From Paramecium octaurelia (Eukaryota > Ciliophora > Oligohymenophorea > Peniculida > Parameciidae), in the NCBI GenBank assembly GCA_905182995.1, contig CAJJDP010000094.1:164119-228118 (forward strand): a stretch of DNA of 64,000 nt. Direction: 5' to 3'. The notes below the pieces were generated by a model. That model made no database searches, was not told the DNA's origin, and saw only the letters and a list, made by a program, of their open reading frames with translations. Of this stretch, positions 21,088 through 33,894 are shown piece after piece. Position 1 is the stretch's first letter; each line of letters opens with the position of its first letter. The translations under genes were made by a program, and so were the position numbers.

Positions 21088-23072
21088 TCATTTAGTTCTA
21101 CAAAGTGCGCATCCCAAGGCATTTTCCTGTCCAGTAGGCATATGATCAATACCTAATGGACATTTTTCTGGCCCAGGACAAGGTTTGTTGATGTTCGGAT
21201 TGCTTCCACTATGGCAAGTTTCACAATAATGGATTTTTCCTCTAAATTTAGATTTGATAAATACAAACAAAACCAAGCAGCAACAGAACAACAGAATCTG
21301 CATTTAAATTCAACGTATTTATAACCATGCTTATTACATTTAGCTTCAAAAGAGATGGGGCAGCAACCTGAACATATTAGATCTTCCTTATTGAATTAGA
21401 TTCTGCCATAGTTCTCCGCACCTGCTTAACTATTTTTGATTCCTCCGAAATAAGGATTATTGCATTTAAAACATTCATAAAAACAAAACTTATCCATTCC
21501 AAATTCTTAAGGGTTTTAATAATAATAACTTTTAGGATCTCTTAATTCTTGTGCTTATTTCATTCCTTCTATATCTAATCTTTCTAAGCATAGTTCCTAT
21601 ATCTATGATTTTAATTATAAAGCTTCATTTAATTTTAACTAAATCTTTTGATGCTTGACATTCAACCATTTCTTGCATATAGGACATGTACAATATTAAA
21701 ACGAAATCCTAGGTTGTACCCATTTAGCATCTAATTTTTTCAAAATGCATTCTTCATGGAAGATATGACCGCATTCTGTTTTAACACAGGGACCAAACTT
21801 TAAGGGTTCAGTAAAACAGATATTACAATAGTCGTTTGGTTCTTAATTAGAGCAAAGTAAACATACGCATTCTTCTCCCTAGACTCCATAACAACTATGA
21901 CTACAATCTAATGTATTTTGACACAATCTTTAAATTCTCCTTTAACAATACTCTTTATTACAGACTTTTCCTTCACAAGGCAAATCACAAAGAATACATT
22001 TATTTTTATACTACATATTCTTGTATAATTAACAAGTCATACCAATATGATATGGAACCGCATTACATTCTCTACATTGTTCAGTCTGACATTATTCACA
22101 AATAAATCTATTATTATCCTTAATTAAAGCCTCACCACTGATATTTTTACCCTATTAACCTTTATCTAATTCCTACGAAGTGTCCTTATCAAAGGAGAAT
22201 TGAAATTGGCATTTAATGCATTCAACTATATTTTATTTTTTAAGTGCTAATCTTTTATCCAAATCATTAAACATATCAATTCCAAGTACTTCTTTTAGTT
22301 CGAATTGTCTCATATAAGCATTGCATCCAATCTCCTTACACATAATTTTTCCACCATTTTCAATATAATCTTCTCTTGCCAATCGATGAATACAAAATTT
22401 ACACATGACATGTCCACAATTCTCTAAGAACCATAGTTTTCCAAAATCTTGATTAAAATAAAAGGGTTTTCTACAAGCTTCACATGCTAGTTTTTAATCT
22501 TATTGTTAGAAACTATTAATTTTTGATTGTTCTTAAATTATACTATTTGGTTCACGAGTTGTTAGATTATTTGAACTTTTATCATCTTCAAAATGATGAG
22601 GTGAGAAAAGAGAAGAAGAAGTTTTATTATTATTTTAATTCAGATCTCCTAAATCAATTTTAAATGGCTATTACACATTTGATTTGTTTTTTGAACGAAA
22701 TCTTAGTACAATACTATTTTATTTAACTGCAACATTATTTTATTTGATTTGAGAACTGGAATTCTATTTGGAAGAATGATCAAAATTTAAGTCTTCAATA
22801 ATTGGTATTATTTATTTTCTATAGCCTCCTATAAAGCATAATTATTTTGTTATACTTCTATTTAAGACATTCTCTATTCTCTCAACTTGTAATTTTAGAT
22901 CGCATAAGAAGGTTACTAGTTGTTCAATTGGTATTTCTTCAACATTTCCTCTTTTGTACATATTGCAGAGGGGACTGTCACTATTAAATTCCTAACAACT
23001 ATCAATGTGTCGAATGATTTAACTCTCTTATTCTAATTCTTTTCTAAAAGAGCAAGGACATTCAAAGTACAT
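21088..23072 (-). CDS. Hybrid E3 ubiquitin ligase: RBR-like RING1/IBR half joined to MYCBP2-like RING-Cys-relay half
   Basis: About 653 residues, with a required 23-nt intron near the 3' end. A C-C-H-C zinc finger (CPCSFRK, HIDSC) opens the chain. Next comes CEACRKPFYF with CGHVMCKFC and MCKEIGCNA, a RING1 of the RBR type, then an IBR (CIKCQFQFSF, CEQCQTEQCREC, CQLYK). The second half follows MYCBP2/Highwire: CNICF, ECGHIFHEEC, KWVQPRISF, CPICKKW, ERLDIEGM, YECFKCNNPYFGG, KCRFCCSVAAWFC, HYCETCH and GIDHMPTGQENALGC. In MYCBP2 that region relays ubiquitin between two Cys and favours Thr/Ser. The Cys-rich relay blocks are kept here. Likely a ubiquitin ligase; substrates unknown. Confidence 0.85.
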
Positions 23073-23325
23073 ATTCTGAGCAATTAGTTATAAATTTAAT
23101 ACAATTACACTATATTGTGTTTAAATATTAATTTGCATGAATTATTTATATATAATGCTTTTCTATATTATTTAGAAATATAATGGTTCTAATCTACTTG
23201 AAATGTCAACCAGTCTGGAGTGGATTATAGATGGAACATTGTAAAAAGGTGAAAATCTACAGAATTGGAATGTAAATTTATAGCATTATGAAAATGTTAT
23301 ATAATAATTTTCCTTAATAAAAATA

Positions 23326-23748
<423 letters not shown>

Positions 23749-23837
23749 TTTTAATATAAAAAATGTGACTCAAAAATTGGCACACAAAAAACATCGAACC
23801 TCTCATTTGATTGGTGGATTTGGGATATATTATTTTA

Positions 23838-25979
23838 ATGAATTAAAACAAACAATACAACCCTTATGCTCTGCCTCCAGATTTCAGTAATTACTCAATC
23901 TACAAATATGTTAGGTTTAGCCTAAGCTCATGCCAAGGCAAAATAAGTTGGATATTAGACTCAAAATGAATAGGAATATTGTCCATGTTGCAATATGGCA
24001 ATTAATAAAATACCAATTGGAGTATGTGAGGACATCATCAGATTGCAGTTTTTAGGTAGATGTATCGATTTATTTTAGGTGAGGGAATCCCTTTATTCTT
24101 TCAATCAATCAAACTATATTCTATTCTATTACTACTAATCTTCGTTCTCGTCGGAATATACAATATCATCACTACTTCTGACTTATGTTACAAGGAATAT
24201 CATTTTAATTTGATGGATAGCCAAGAGAATGAAGAATAAGGATGTTACCATTTTATAGGAGTGGCATACACTGTAAATAAAACGGAATTATAATTAACCA
24301 TTCAGGCCGTATTAGCATTCCTTGGAACATTCCTTGTGACAGGTGGGTTATTCTTAATTAAATGGTTCTAATAAAGAAATCTTCATTACTCTATTAATAG
24401 TTCACCAAGTGATTTTACAATATTATTAAGAAACTATCCTTACATTCATGAGAGACAGCAGATTGAGTAATATTTTATGAAATACTTCAACATTAACCCA
24501 TCATCCATAGTTAAAATAATACGTCCTTTAAATATTCAAGATTACATGAACGATTAGAAGAAGAAGAATGAAAAGTTGTAAGAATAACAGAGAATCTATG
24601 CATTGATGACACGACCACAAGAAGTCAGAGAGAAAAATGATATCCTAAATAAGTTAATGCTCGATATCTAAGTGTTAGACAAATAGATTTCTCTATTTGA
24701 ATAATAAGTCACTCTCAATAATTTATATCAAAGAACCGATTATGTTTTAGTAACATTATAGGAGGAAAATCTAGTTGATTAAATTCTAGAAACATGTAAC
24801 TAAAGTCGATGGTATGAAGTAATGATGGATTAAGTTGGGTGTTGTGATAAACTGCTTTATTATTTGAATAATGATAAATAGCAATGGAAATTTATAAATG
24901 GACAAAGAATTTATATAAGAAGAGCACCTGAGCCTTTAGATATTATTTGGTAAAATTTCAATACAAGTCATTCGGAAAAAAGATGCAAAAGATTATTGGC
25001 TTTAAGTTTAAACTTTCTTGTTGTTCTAGTTGGGGCCTTTGTTGTTTATGGAATTTCATATACTCAAAATTAAACAAAGAGTAGTGATTCATTTTATGTA
25101 AAATACGTTTTGTCAGCTTTGTGTGCTTTAGCAATTTTAATTATTAATCAAATTTTGGAGTTGCTGATTAAAATCACTTCAAAATATGAGAAGCATACTA
25201 CTTATACAAATGAAACCAGAAGTGTGATGGTAACTCAAACTATAATGCAATTCATAAATACAGCTCTTGTGCCTTTTGGATTATTTATATTTACTGATTT
25301 TGATTAGAATAATTTAGCTGTCAGTCTATTTTTTATATTTTTAGGCAATCTAATCATTTTGCCGATCTTAGAAATCTTCGATCCATTATATATCATTAAA
25401 TTAATCAAATAGAATCAAATCCTGAAGGAATAAGATAAAAGATAGATCATTCTAACTCAACAATAAACCCATGAACTATTTGAGGGTCCTGATTACAGAA
25501 TAGCCGACAAATATTCTACTATTTTTAAAAGTATTTTGATGAGTATGTTCTATGTATGCATATTTCCATATGGAATGATGCTGTAGATAGTATCATTGTT
25601 TCTATATTATTGGGCATGCAAATATACACTGTTAAGAAGATGTTCTTATCCACCAACCATAAATAGAAATTTAAATGATTCTACTCTCCAATTATTAGGA
25701 ATATCACCTATTTTGATATCTGCTGGATCAGCCTGTTATTAATTTGTTTTGATTAGAACTTACAGTAACCTAATTCTGCATATTATAAATATGATAATAT
25801 CTTGTATTTGTGTTGGAAGTTATCTATATTTTAGATTTGAATCCAAGGTTACTCATACGGAATCAGCCCTTTGTTTGAATTACTTTGAGGAGAGAAAAAA
25901 GTTCTCAACAGATTATGAGAAATGCAACCCAATAACAATGAAACAAGCACAATTTTAATAACAGTACAAATTAGAATGA
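23838..25979 (+). CDS. OSCA/TMEM63 (CSC1-like) mechanosensitive cation channel
   Basis: Two introns (28 and 23 nt, both near the 5' end) join to 696 residues. Multiple membrane helices are visible: one at residues ~75-95 (LYSILLLLIFVLVGIY), one after it, then a long cytosolic insert of about 250 residues. The insert ends in RRAPEPLDIIWQNF, the family hallmark that precedes the 7-TM RSN1 domain. At least six further helices follow. OSCA/TMEM63 proteins are ion channels opened by membrane tension or osmotic stress and pass Ca2+. A pair of Cys (CPCC) and VCEDIIRLQFLGEGIPLFF at the N-terminus precede the first helix. Likely plasma membrane or contractile-vacuole membrane in this cell; that is inference. 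Confidence 0.88.
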
Positions 25980-26124
25980 GTTAATTATTATTCAGACTTT
26001 TACTTAATTGCATTGCTTTTATAACTTATTTCAATATCTTCTAAGTAATAAATTAGTGTATATAAATCAAGCGGAGTTAAAATATGAATGAACGTGCAAT
26101 CTATTATATATATTATTGATTTTA

Positions 26125-26514
26125 TCATTTAGCAAAGAGCTCTTTAAGTTTCTCTCTAACTGTTCCTTCTATTTCTAGATCCTTCAGATACACCAACTGC
26201 CAAAAAGCATTGATCCATGAATCTTCAGCCTAATATCTTTAACATGGATCATTAAATAGTTCAATGCAAGAGTAGATACACAACACACATGCCACACATT
26301 CAAATCCAAAACAACAACACATAAATATACAGAATATGCCCTTCCAAACAGCTGAAGCAGTTGCATCAAATACTTGAAATATATAATAATCCAATTTACC
26401 ATCTATACAAATTTAACACCCTCTAACGCAATTATTTAAAAAGCTATAATAATTGAGCCACAAACAGCAAGTACAAACAGCACATAGCCATCTCATTGTA
26501 GATTTTTCAACCAT
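26125..26514 (-). CDS. Small Cys-rich membrane protein
   Basis: Intronless, 129 residues, from ATG 26514 to TGA 26125. Two hydrophobic Cys-rich segments are visible: WLCAVCTCCLWLNYYSFL near the start, and GIFCIFMCCCFGFE running into CVACVLCIYSC in the middle. The C-terminal third is soluble and ends in a charged helix (REKLKELFAK). The many membrane-proximal Cys would suit palmitoylation. No family recognised; it does not show the PLAC8 pattern clearly. Neighbours (an ion channel and a RING protein) give no hint. Confidence 0.7.
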
Positions 26515-26720
26515 CTTTGTAAATTTAATTTATTTGATGAATTCTGAATTAAATTTTACAAATTGACAATACGCACTCTCAATTAACAATTAAACACAAA
26601 TAAAGATAATTGATATGAATTTAAGCAGCAATATTTCAAATTAATTCTATTATGAAAAATATCTGACATCCAAAACTAAATTAGAACAATTTCAAACTAA
26701 TTAATTATTGTAATAATAGA

Positions 26721-27927
26721 ATGTAATCTGAAAATCAAGATTATGTGAGATGTAAATATTGCAAGCAAAGAATACATCAATGTCAGATGTACGCACATAA
26801 ATTAGAGTGCAATCTGTAAAACCATCCCAATTACTAGTCTGAAATCCAATCTAGAATCTCAGAAAATCGGTCTCAATTATAATCTTAAAACAATCCTCAA
26901 TAGCAATCAAGAGTGCAATAAAGTTCCCTAAGAAATCCTGTTCAGTATGTCGAATCACACATTTATCCTTCTGAATAAGATAACAACTCCAATTAAAATT
27001 CGATGATGAACAATCGAAGAAGCTCTAATTATCCAGAATAATAAATAAGTGCTTCCGATGCGCAAAGGGTGCGTTAATAGAATCGTAATTAATATACTGA
27101 GTCATTATTGAAACAAGCATAGAAGAAATGCGAATACTGTGATTAAGAATACCCTACGCAAATTTTAGAAGAACATTATCCTCAATGTGAGGCCAAAAAG
27201 GTAATCGAATAAATGTCTATCGAAGATGATCAAATTGAAAACACCTACGAGTAATAGAATAATAATAACAATTATCATTTTAATTAACATCAAAGTGACT
27301 ATCAAGATGATATTTACACCCATTAATCATAAAATAGAAATTAGAATATAATCACTACAACTTAAGTAATAGTCCAACCAAATGGATCAATTTAAAAAAT
27401 TTTCACTACCACAAATTTAGATACAGGATAAGTTATTAAAAAATAAATCATTACTCAAACTTCATCATAATCATCATAATAATAATAAATGTAGTAAATA
27501 CCTTCAATTCCAATGAATTATCCGAGGAGAAGCACGAACCAATAGAATTCATATTTAAACATCTTGGATTAATTTTTACGTAATCCTTTTTTTATGAATT
27601 AAAGAAGAAGCAGATTTTCACTCATACCAATGCCAATGATGTAAATTCAATCAATATAATAGGACTCTTTAGCATCATCATCAAAATTAAGGGTTAGAAA
27701 ATTTAGCAATTATCAAATATGTACCATATGATGGTCTTTCATAGGAGTATAAGCAATGCACAATATGTATTAATAATTATGAAGATGGTGAGGAATTAAT
27801 TCTCCTTCCTTGCATACATAGATTCCATAAGAAATGTATTTCGGAATGGTTTAAAAATCAAAGTACTTGTCCTATTTGCAAAACTGATGTTACTTAATAG
27901 GAGATGGCATATGAAGAAGATAATTGA
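26721..27927 (+). CDS. Zinc-finger/RING-H2 protein, long form (probable E3 ligase)
   Basis: One 22-nt intron (27641-27662) joins to 394 residues. Two N-terminal C2HC-like fingers, VRCKYCKQRIHQC and KKCEYCDQEYPTQ followed by HYPQC, lie before a Gln/Asn-rich linker of about 180 residues with many TAA/TAG Gln codons. The C-terminal RING-H2 is CTICINNYEDGEEL, LPCIHRFHKKC and STCPICK, complete in C3H2C3 order. Start chosen at the first ATG of this frame; an upstream ATG near 26615 is in another frame. It converges tail-to-tail with a shorter gene of the same layout. Likely ubiquitin ligase; partners unknown. Confidence 0.85.
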
Positions 27928-28020
27928 CTATGATTACAATAATACGGTTCTTAAGTTATCACAACTAAATTAATTGTTCAGTTAATATGTAAAATTCTTA
28001 AAATTAATTACTGCAATATA

Positions 28021-28572
28021 TCAATCAATAATCTTTTTTCCGCACTCGCAGTTATTAGTCAAATTGATAATTTAGGAAAAGCAAATATGGTGATAAATTT
28101 AATAGCAGCATTTCATAATTAATATTTCTTCATCTAAATTAAAGTTTATGTTGCAAGATTGGCACTTTGTTTTTTCAAAGGTTTTTGCGAAAGGTTCAAT
28201 TGAAAAATTTGATATTTTCACTAATTCTTCTCCTTTTACTATTATTTCTCCATGTTTTTCCATTAATTCAAAATAGCTTCTCAGAATTTCGAGTTTTTAT
28301 TATCCGTCTTCATCTTAGCAATTACTCTGAGTATTTGAAGAAAAAACCTAAGATGGACACACAGATTGCAATAAATTCTAATGCTCTTTTCTTGCATCAC
28401 ATTATTATACGTGCAAATCTAATATTTCCAAAGGGTAATCATCATTACAATATTCACATTTTCTTAGAATTTGTTAATTCTAAAACAATTATTCAAATTG
28501 GTTAGTATTTTGTATTTATTATCTATACATCAGGTTGTTTTATTAGTTTGCCATTCTCTCATTATCATTCAT
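28021..28572 (-). CDS. Zinc-finger/RING-like protein, short form
   Basis: Intronless, 183 residues. An N-terminal C2HC finger, RKCEYCNDDYPLE then HVQQC, is nearly the same as the second finger of the neighbouring gene 26721-27927. The C-terminus has a RING-like unit: KCQSCNINF, IMKCCYQIYHHIC and NNCECGKK, ending at TGA 28021. Its last Cys pair is C-x-C rather than the C-x2-C of a normal RING. The linker is short compared with the neighbour's Gln-rich one. Probably a diverged or reduced paralogue; ligase activity is doubtful. The opposite strand is open for 113 codons, but reads as an unstructured Leu/Phe-rich shadow. Confidence 0.78.
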
Positions 28573-28780
28573 ATTTTAATAATTTTAATTTTACCACCCA
28601 ACCTATTGTTAGTTGCACACTTTTTCATGGTCTAAATACTTATTACCAATAAAATAGTTTTAACATTTTAGACATTATCGTTTTTATTCATCGCCTTCCA
28701 TTAATAAATTCATGGGTGACAATTATAAATTAAATTATATAATAAAATAAAAATACATTATCTGATCCTAAATCAATTCT
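28573..28780. other. AT-rich spacer between two minus-strand genes
   Basis: Separates the start of the short RING gene from the end of the next minus-strand gene. No feature seen. Confidence 0.5.
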
Positions 28781-30349
28781 TCAAAAAGGTACACGATATA
28801 TTGTTTTAATTAAAAGAATTAGTGTTTCTAATTTACGCAAATATTTCTCAATATCTGGAAGATTCTCAGGTACATAATGAGAATCTTGAGATTCTTAATC
28901 ATCATCCTCAGAATTTTGAGGTTCGCGGTCACAAAAACTGTGCAGAAACTCTTAACATAAATTATGAATAGGCTTTATTTCATCATCATATCTATCCTTA
29001 AAAAATAGAACATTCATCAAATTTTTTATGATTTTGTAATTGTCTACTAGAATTGCATTCTAGTCTATTGATTTTTTTTCTTTTTTTATCTTCCGCATAA
29101 TAAAAATTGGTCTCGAACCTAATGCATTGCAAAATCTGATCTTTATCAAGACAGAAAATTTGCCTTTAAACTTAGGGTTAGCAAGCTGCTTTTGATTTTC
29201 ATTAATTGTAACCATAGCTTCTCTTAATATTAAGAATTTCCTCAGTATTGATATGTCTACATCAGGCAATTCCTCTTATAAAACATTTTTCTATCGAGGA
29301 TCAGCTAAGGGGATGTAAATAGAGTCTTCAAATTCTAATGGTGTTTAAAACTATTTAGGGTAAACAAATTCTTCAAAATCTAATTGTATTTAAAGCTATT
29401 TAGAAATAGGTTTTCTCTAAAATTCCTGAAACAATTCCCCCCCAAGTATTTCCTAATAGTTTCTAAAATGTCCTTAATTATGTAGACCAACCCTAGTTTC
29501 GACACTATACACTTTTACTTCGTAATTTAATTTTTGAAGAAGTTGTCCTTTATTATTGCCATTATTAGCTATTTCTTGATCCGTTTCTGATTGAGTATTG
29601 ATATTCTTTTGTTCTCCACCATCAATCTATATTTGATCCAAATATATTTCACATTCCCTTGCTATTACGCTTTCATATTGTTAATTTGAATCAAAGTCAA
29701 TCTAAACACTATCTTCTATGTAGTTGTGATATAATTAAAGATGTTATGGAAAACAGTCTTTGATTTCTTAATCGTCTAAATCAAGAGCAGAAAGCAATTA
29801 ATCTTTATAAGACATTATCTACTACTCCATCATCCTATGACGTTCTTCAATATTATAAATCATGCTATTTCTTTCATCACTCCCCATCTTCTCTACTGTA
29901 ATTGCATCTGGCAAATAAATAGTGTATTTGGCATATATTTAGTCCAAATGGGAGTAAAAACTTAATCCCTTTGATTCTGAATTCACGGAGGACATTAGAA
30001 AATGTTAGATTATGTCTATTTTCTAAGTGTATTATATAAGGAATATTACTTTGCTAAACGATAACATTTGCTAGTCAGGTTTGAGTAACACAACTTCCAT
30101 GTTTAAAATTAAAAAGTGATTCCATTAACTTATGGTTAAAAGTCTTAGGAAATCATCATCAAATTCAGTTCTATTTCCAAATATATCCTTCTCGTAATAA
30201 ATGAACTGTCCTTTTTCACAGATTCTCCCAATCATCTTTAATTATGCTATCAATCGATTAAAAAGATTCATGAATCTGATATCGATATTAGTAGGATCAC
30301 GCTTTTTACTTCTTCCTTCATTGAATAAAGTATTTAACTCATTTTTCAT
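28781..30349 (-). CDS. Unknown protein, 522 residues
   Basis: A single uninterrupted frame from ATG 30349 to TGA 28781. It is soluble, acidic and helix-rich, with no membrane segment. Two short near-repeats lie around residues 325-355 (LQIQLDFEEFVYP and FQTPLEFEDSIYIP). KFKGKFSVLIKIRFCNALGS looks like a folded beta segment. Much of the middle is Asn/Gln-rich. No family recognised. Being intronless and this long without TGA makes it a sure gene even without homology. It is flanked by RING genes on one side and a coiled-coil gene in divergent orientation on the other. Confidence 0.75.
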
Positions 30350-30658
30350 TCTTATGTATGATAATCAATAAAATAATAATGGAAATTATTTATACATTTT
30401 ATAGTTTAGAACATCATTAATTCAATATCACATGGTACAATTAAAATACTAAAATAAATGCATTTTGTAATAGAAATTTGAATTTTATTTTAGATAGGCA
30501 TAATGCACTATTGAAAATTCACGTATTTAATAGTGGTTCTGGTTTGCAAACTCAAATAATATTCATATAAACAAAGAAATTCGTAATGTTTTTTAATTAT
30601 ACAACTAAACAAGAGTGATTTCAATATAAAAGAGTCTCTTCATTTTTTTTAATATTAA
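30350..30658. other. Divergent spacer
   Basis: Lies between the starts of two divergent genes; AT-rich, should hold both promoters. No motif recognised. Confidence 0.5.
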
Positions 30659-32196
30659 ATGATTTCTTTAATAAATTTCAATCCAGCCGATTAGAGGTGC
30701 AGAATCAACAGTCCTCGTTCGATTATGGTCTTAAAGTAGAGAGGGATGACATAAGAGGAGCTACTGTTTATTAATAAAGAGAAGTTGGGACTGATGCTAA
30801 AATAAGAAAAATCATTACAGGATGAGAACTTAGATGACTTCTATAAACATTATGAATATAGAAGACAATAAAAAGTTTATATGTTAATAAAGGATAGAGA
30901 AGCTTTGATTGAAAAAGAAAAAAGAAAAAAAATTGAATCTAATATCCCTAAAGGGAAGGGAGAGAGACCTCTGAGTAGTTCAAATGCATCGAAATTCATG
31001 GACTAAGTATAGAAGAGGAAGTATATGGAAATGATGAGGTAAAGACATTTATAAGAGTTAATGATAAAGCGTGAACAGTAAAATTAATAACAGTAGGAAA
31101 AGATGCAGTTATTTGAAGAACAAAGGAAGAAACAACAGGAGTAAAGACAATTAGAATTCTAGGCAAAATAGGAGACCATAGCTAGATAAAAGAGATTGAA
31201 GGAACTAGAAGAGTAAAAGAAAAATCGTTAATTGTAATAGGAATATTTTCAAAAAGAATAATAAAGACTATAATAATAATAGATTGAAGAATAGTAAAGA
31301 CAAGCCGAAGCAGCAAATAAAGAACAATAATAATAGGAATTAAAATAAAAATTAGAGAGAGAAAGAAAAATGAAAGAGAAACAAGCTGAACTAGAGTACA
31401 ATCAAAGGAAATAAGAGGAAGAAGAACAAGAGCTTCGAAGATAAGAATTCTTTTAATCGTAACAAGATCAAAAAAGAATTAATGCTTAGAAAAGGGCATA
31501 ATCTGCTAAAATTCGATAGAGAGAAGCATAAAGAAGTTAAATAGAATTTTAAAAGAAATTAAGAGAGGATTATTTTAAGAAAGAGGAAAGGATTGCAGAG
31601 TAGCAACATAAATTTTAAGAACAACTTCAATAAAGATAGTTGACCATAGAGGAGAAGAATAAAATGAAAAATGAAAAGATCAGAAATACTGCTAGAATGA
31701 AAGAATAAATGCATGAGGAATTTAGAAGACAGTATGCTGAGAGGGAATAAGAGATTTAATATAGATTGTAATAAAGAAGTGAATCAGGAGCAAAGGATGA
31801 GTTTGTGAAATAGTAGGCAGAGAGAAGAGCGAAATACAGAGAAAAAGTAAGGAAAATGAATATATAATAATTGGAGGAGAAAAGATAGCAGTATCTTATG
31901 AAATTATAGGATTAAGATGAAAAAGTAATAGCTTGTATAATTCGTAGATATAAAGAGTGAAGAGAGAATAAGAAACTTTATATCAATAATAAGCTTATGA
32001 GAAACTGAAGAAACGACTTGATTAATAAGATGCGATTAAACATCAAAGATAGTTTGAAGAATTTAGAAGGGAATAAATTAGAGATAAATTGAGAGAAGTC
32101 GATTTAAGAATGCAACAAAAGAGAGAAGATCAAAGAGAGTTGGATAAATTAAGAGAGTAGGCAAACAAACATGAATTGATGGGTAGAGTTGTATGA
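30659..32196 (+). CDS. Long coiled-coil protein, Glu/Lys/Arg/Gln-rich
   Basis: 504 residues with one 23-nt intron near the 3' end. After about 110 mixed residues (SSNASKFMDQVQKRKYMEMM) nearly the whole chain is an unbroken charged helix, with strings such as EEQRKKQQEQRQLEFQAKQE. Gln is encoded largely by TAA and TAG. No enzyme motif is present. This is the look of trichohyalin-type or axonemal/cortical structural coiled coils; a single long helix is possible because Pro and Gly are almost absent. Orthologue not recognised. Similarity searches would be dominated by composition. Confidence 0.8.
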
Positions 32197-32249
32197 TAAT
32201 AGAAAATTTCACTGCATAATATATATTGATTATGGAACATTATTTACAA

Positions 32250-32974
32250 TCAATCCATAAAAGGTCTGTATTATCTAGTGTAGCTATTGAGACTGATAAT
32301 TTTGGCTTGCCAATTTTCGTTTTCTTTTAGAAATAATTATAAAGTGAAAAGAGTAGCATTTTATGCAAAATATGGCTATTCTAGTTATAATTGATCAGCC
32401 TTTTTAAGATATTATACGATTTCTTTGATGAATCCATAATGAGTGACTAGAATGATATTGTTCTTTTTGCTTTCGATATGTTCTGATTGTTGAAATAATG
32501 CTTTGACAAGTTCATCATCATCTTGTTTTGCCTCCTTTTATTAAAGCAGATAGCGTCTAACAAGAAAATCAAAGGTTTTAGATACTCTTACTTGAACATC
32601 TTCCCAACTCTCTCCATTCTAAGGAGTAAAATTTCTCTTGTTTGGATCATCCTATATTTTTCAATAATTATTACAGGGAATGCCTTGAATTCTTGCATAA
32701 TAAAATCGCCTTAGCATTTTTCTCTTATGAGAGGAGTGAAGATGCAATTTTCTTCTGATGGCATCTTCCCTGCTAATTTTAGCATTTCAAATGTTTCAAT
32801 CGTTCTCTTGGTGTCTGATATGTAGGCAATTTCAAAATCAACATCAGTCCTTGATGCCAGATTGTATGTCTAATATTTGCCAAGTGCACTCAAACCAAAT
32901 TCATGAAGCCCAGAAATAACTCTCAGACATTAATAAATGGACTAACCATGTCTGAAAACATATAAATTAATCAT
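32250..32974 (-). CDS. Histidine-phosphatase (phosphoglycerate-mutase-like) protein
   Basis: One 23-nt intron joins to 233 residues. The N-terminal FRHGQSIY is the phosphohistidine RHG motif, and the second catalytic His is in LVTHYGF. ISDTKRTIETFEM and LIREKCQGDF give the usual Arg and the acidic loop Glu. The size and the REKxxGDF pattern are like fructose-2,6-bisphosphatase/TIGAR or cofactor-dependent phosphoglycerate mutase-like phosphatases. The KEAKQDDDELVKALFQQSEH insert before the second His is longer than in mutases. All core residues are present, so it should be active; substrate unclear. Confidence 0.88.
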
Positions 32975-33143
32975 TAAAATTTGCACCAATGATAAAATTA
33001 AATTAAGTGATATTCTATTGATTTGATGATAACTTCGCTGCTTTTTATAATGTTTTTTATTAAACAACGGGGGATGTTCCAAGTAAGTCATTTGGACAAT
33101 ATACAATTTTTATATTATATTATATGCTGAATCTAAAATGATC

Positions 33144-33894
33144 TCAGAAAGGTCTGTATCCTCCATAATAACCTGGATAGGCAGCCACTGGAGCCACACT
33201 TGAATAAGCAACTGGGGCAGTATAAGTGGGGGCTGGTCTGACCAAGGAATATGACAATGGTTATTAGACAACAGGTTATTAGACTACAGATTGAACAATT
33301 GGCTATGGCACGACTTATTACACAACGGGTTATTGAACAACCTATTGGACTACGGGTTATTGGACAACAACGGGTTGAGGCTAAAGGATTATTCAAATTA
33401 TATACTCTTTGCACTTCTCTTTCAACAGCCTCGTATTCTACTCTTGGGACCGTTTTAGTGACTGGGACATATTCAGTTTATTGTTCATAGACTGTTCTAG
33501 GGATGTATTCGGTTTAATATTCAACTGGGTAATAATCTGTGACATATTTCGTTTTGGGGACTTGCACCTGAACAGTCTCAGTTTCCATCTCTACAACTGG
33601 TCTTTAGTACTCTCTGTACTCTACTCTTGATTCTCCTTTGATTGATGGTTGAACAGGTTGGGCCACAACTGGTTATGCGATAACGGATTGTTGTAAAACT
33701 GGTTGAACAGCCACAGGTTGTGTTACGACTGGTTAAACAATGGATTGAGTGACAGGTCTTGCATATTACAAGGGTGCGGCATATGACAATTGAGGGGCAT
33801 AGGAGACTGGTGGAGCATATGTCAATGGAGCGGCAACTGAGGTTGTGAGGGGTGCTGCATAGGGATAACCAGGATAGCCAGGGTAGAAGGACAT
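33144..33894 (-). CDS. Alveolin-like cortical filament protein
   Basis: 241 residues with one intron (33381-33405). The middle has the alveolin/articulin pattern of alternating charged, Val, Pro and Tyr residues: EYREYQRPVVEME, VQVQVPKTKYVTDYYPVEY, TEYIPRTVYEQQ and TEYVPVTKTVPRVEYEAVE. N- and C-terminal flanks are low-complexity: Tyr/Pro/Ala at the ends (PGYPGYPYAAP; YPGYYGGYRPF) and a QQPVV-type repeat after the intron. Alveolins are the intermediate-filament-like proteins under the alveoli of ciliates, apicomplexans and dinoflagellates, and build the epiplasm that shapes the cell. The core is short, but the pattern is clear. Confidence 0.85.
33249..33380 (-). repeat. Short tandem repeat coding QQPVV/QQVV
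   Basis: Imperfect 9-18 nt units in exon 2 of the alveolin-like gene; they encode alternating Gln-Gln, Pro and Val-Val and make several frames of both strands look open. Confidence 0.6.

Noticed and set aside
28167-28505. A 112-codon plus-strand frame beginning with a hydrophobic segment
   Set aside because: It lies antisense to the intronless zinc-finger/RING gene 28021-28572, whose Cys/His pattern is real; the plus frame has no Gln-coding TAA/TAG and no recognisable motif.
33133-33490. Overlapping frames on both strands around the alveolin gene
   Set aside because: Caused by the QQPVV-type tandem repeat; only the spliced minus-strand frame gives alveolin pattern on both sides.
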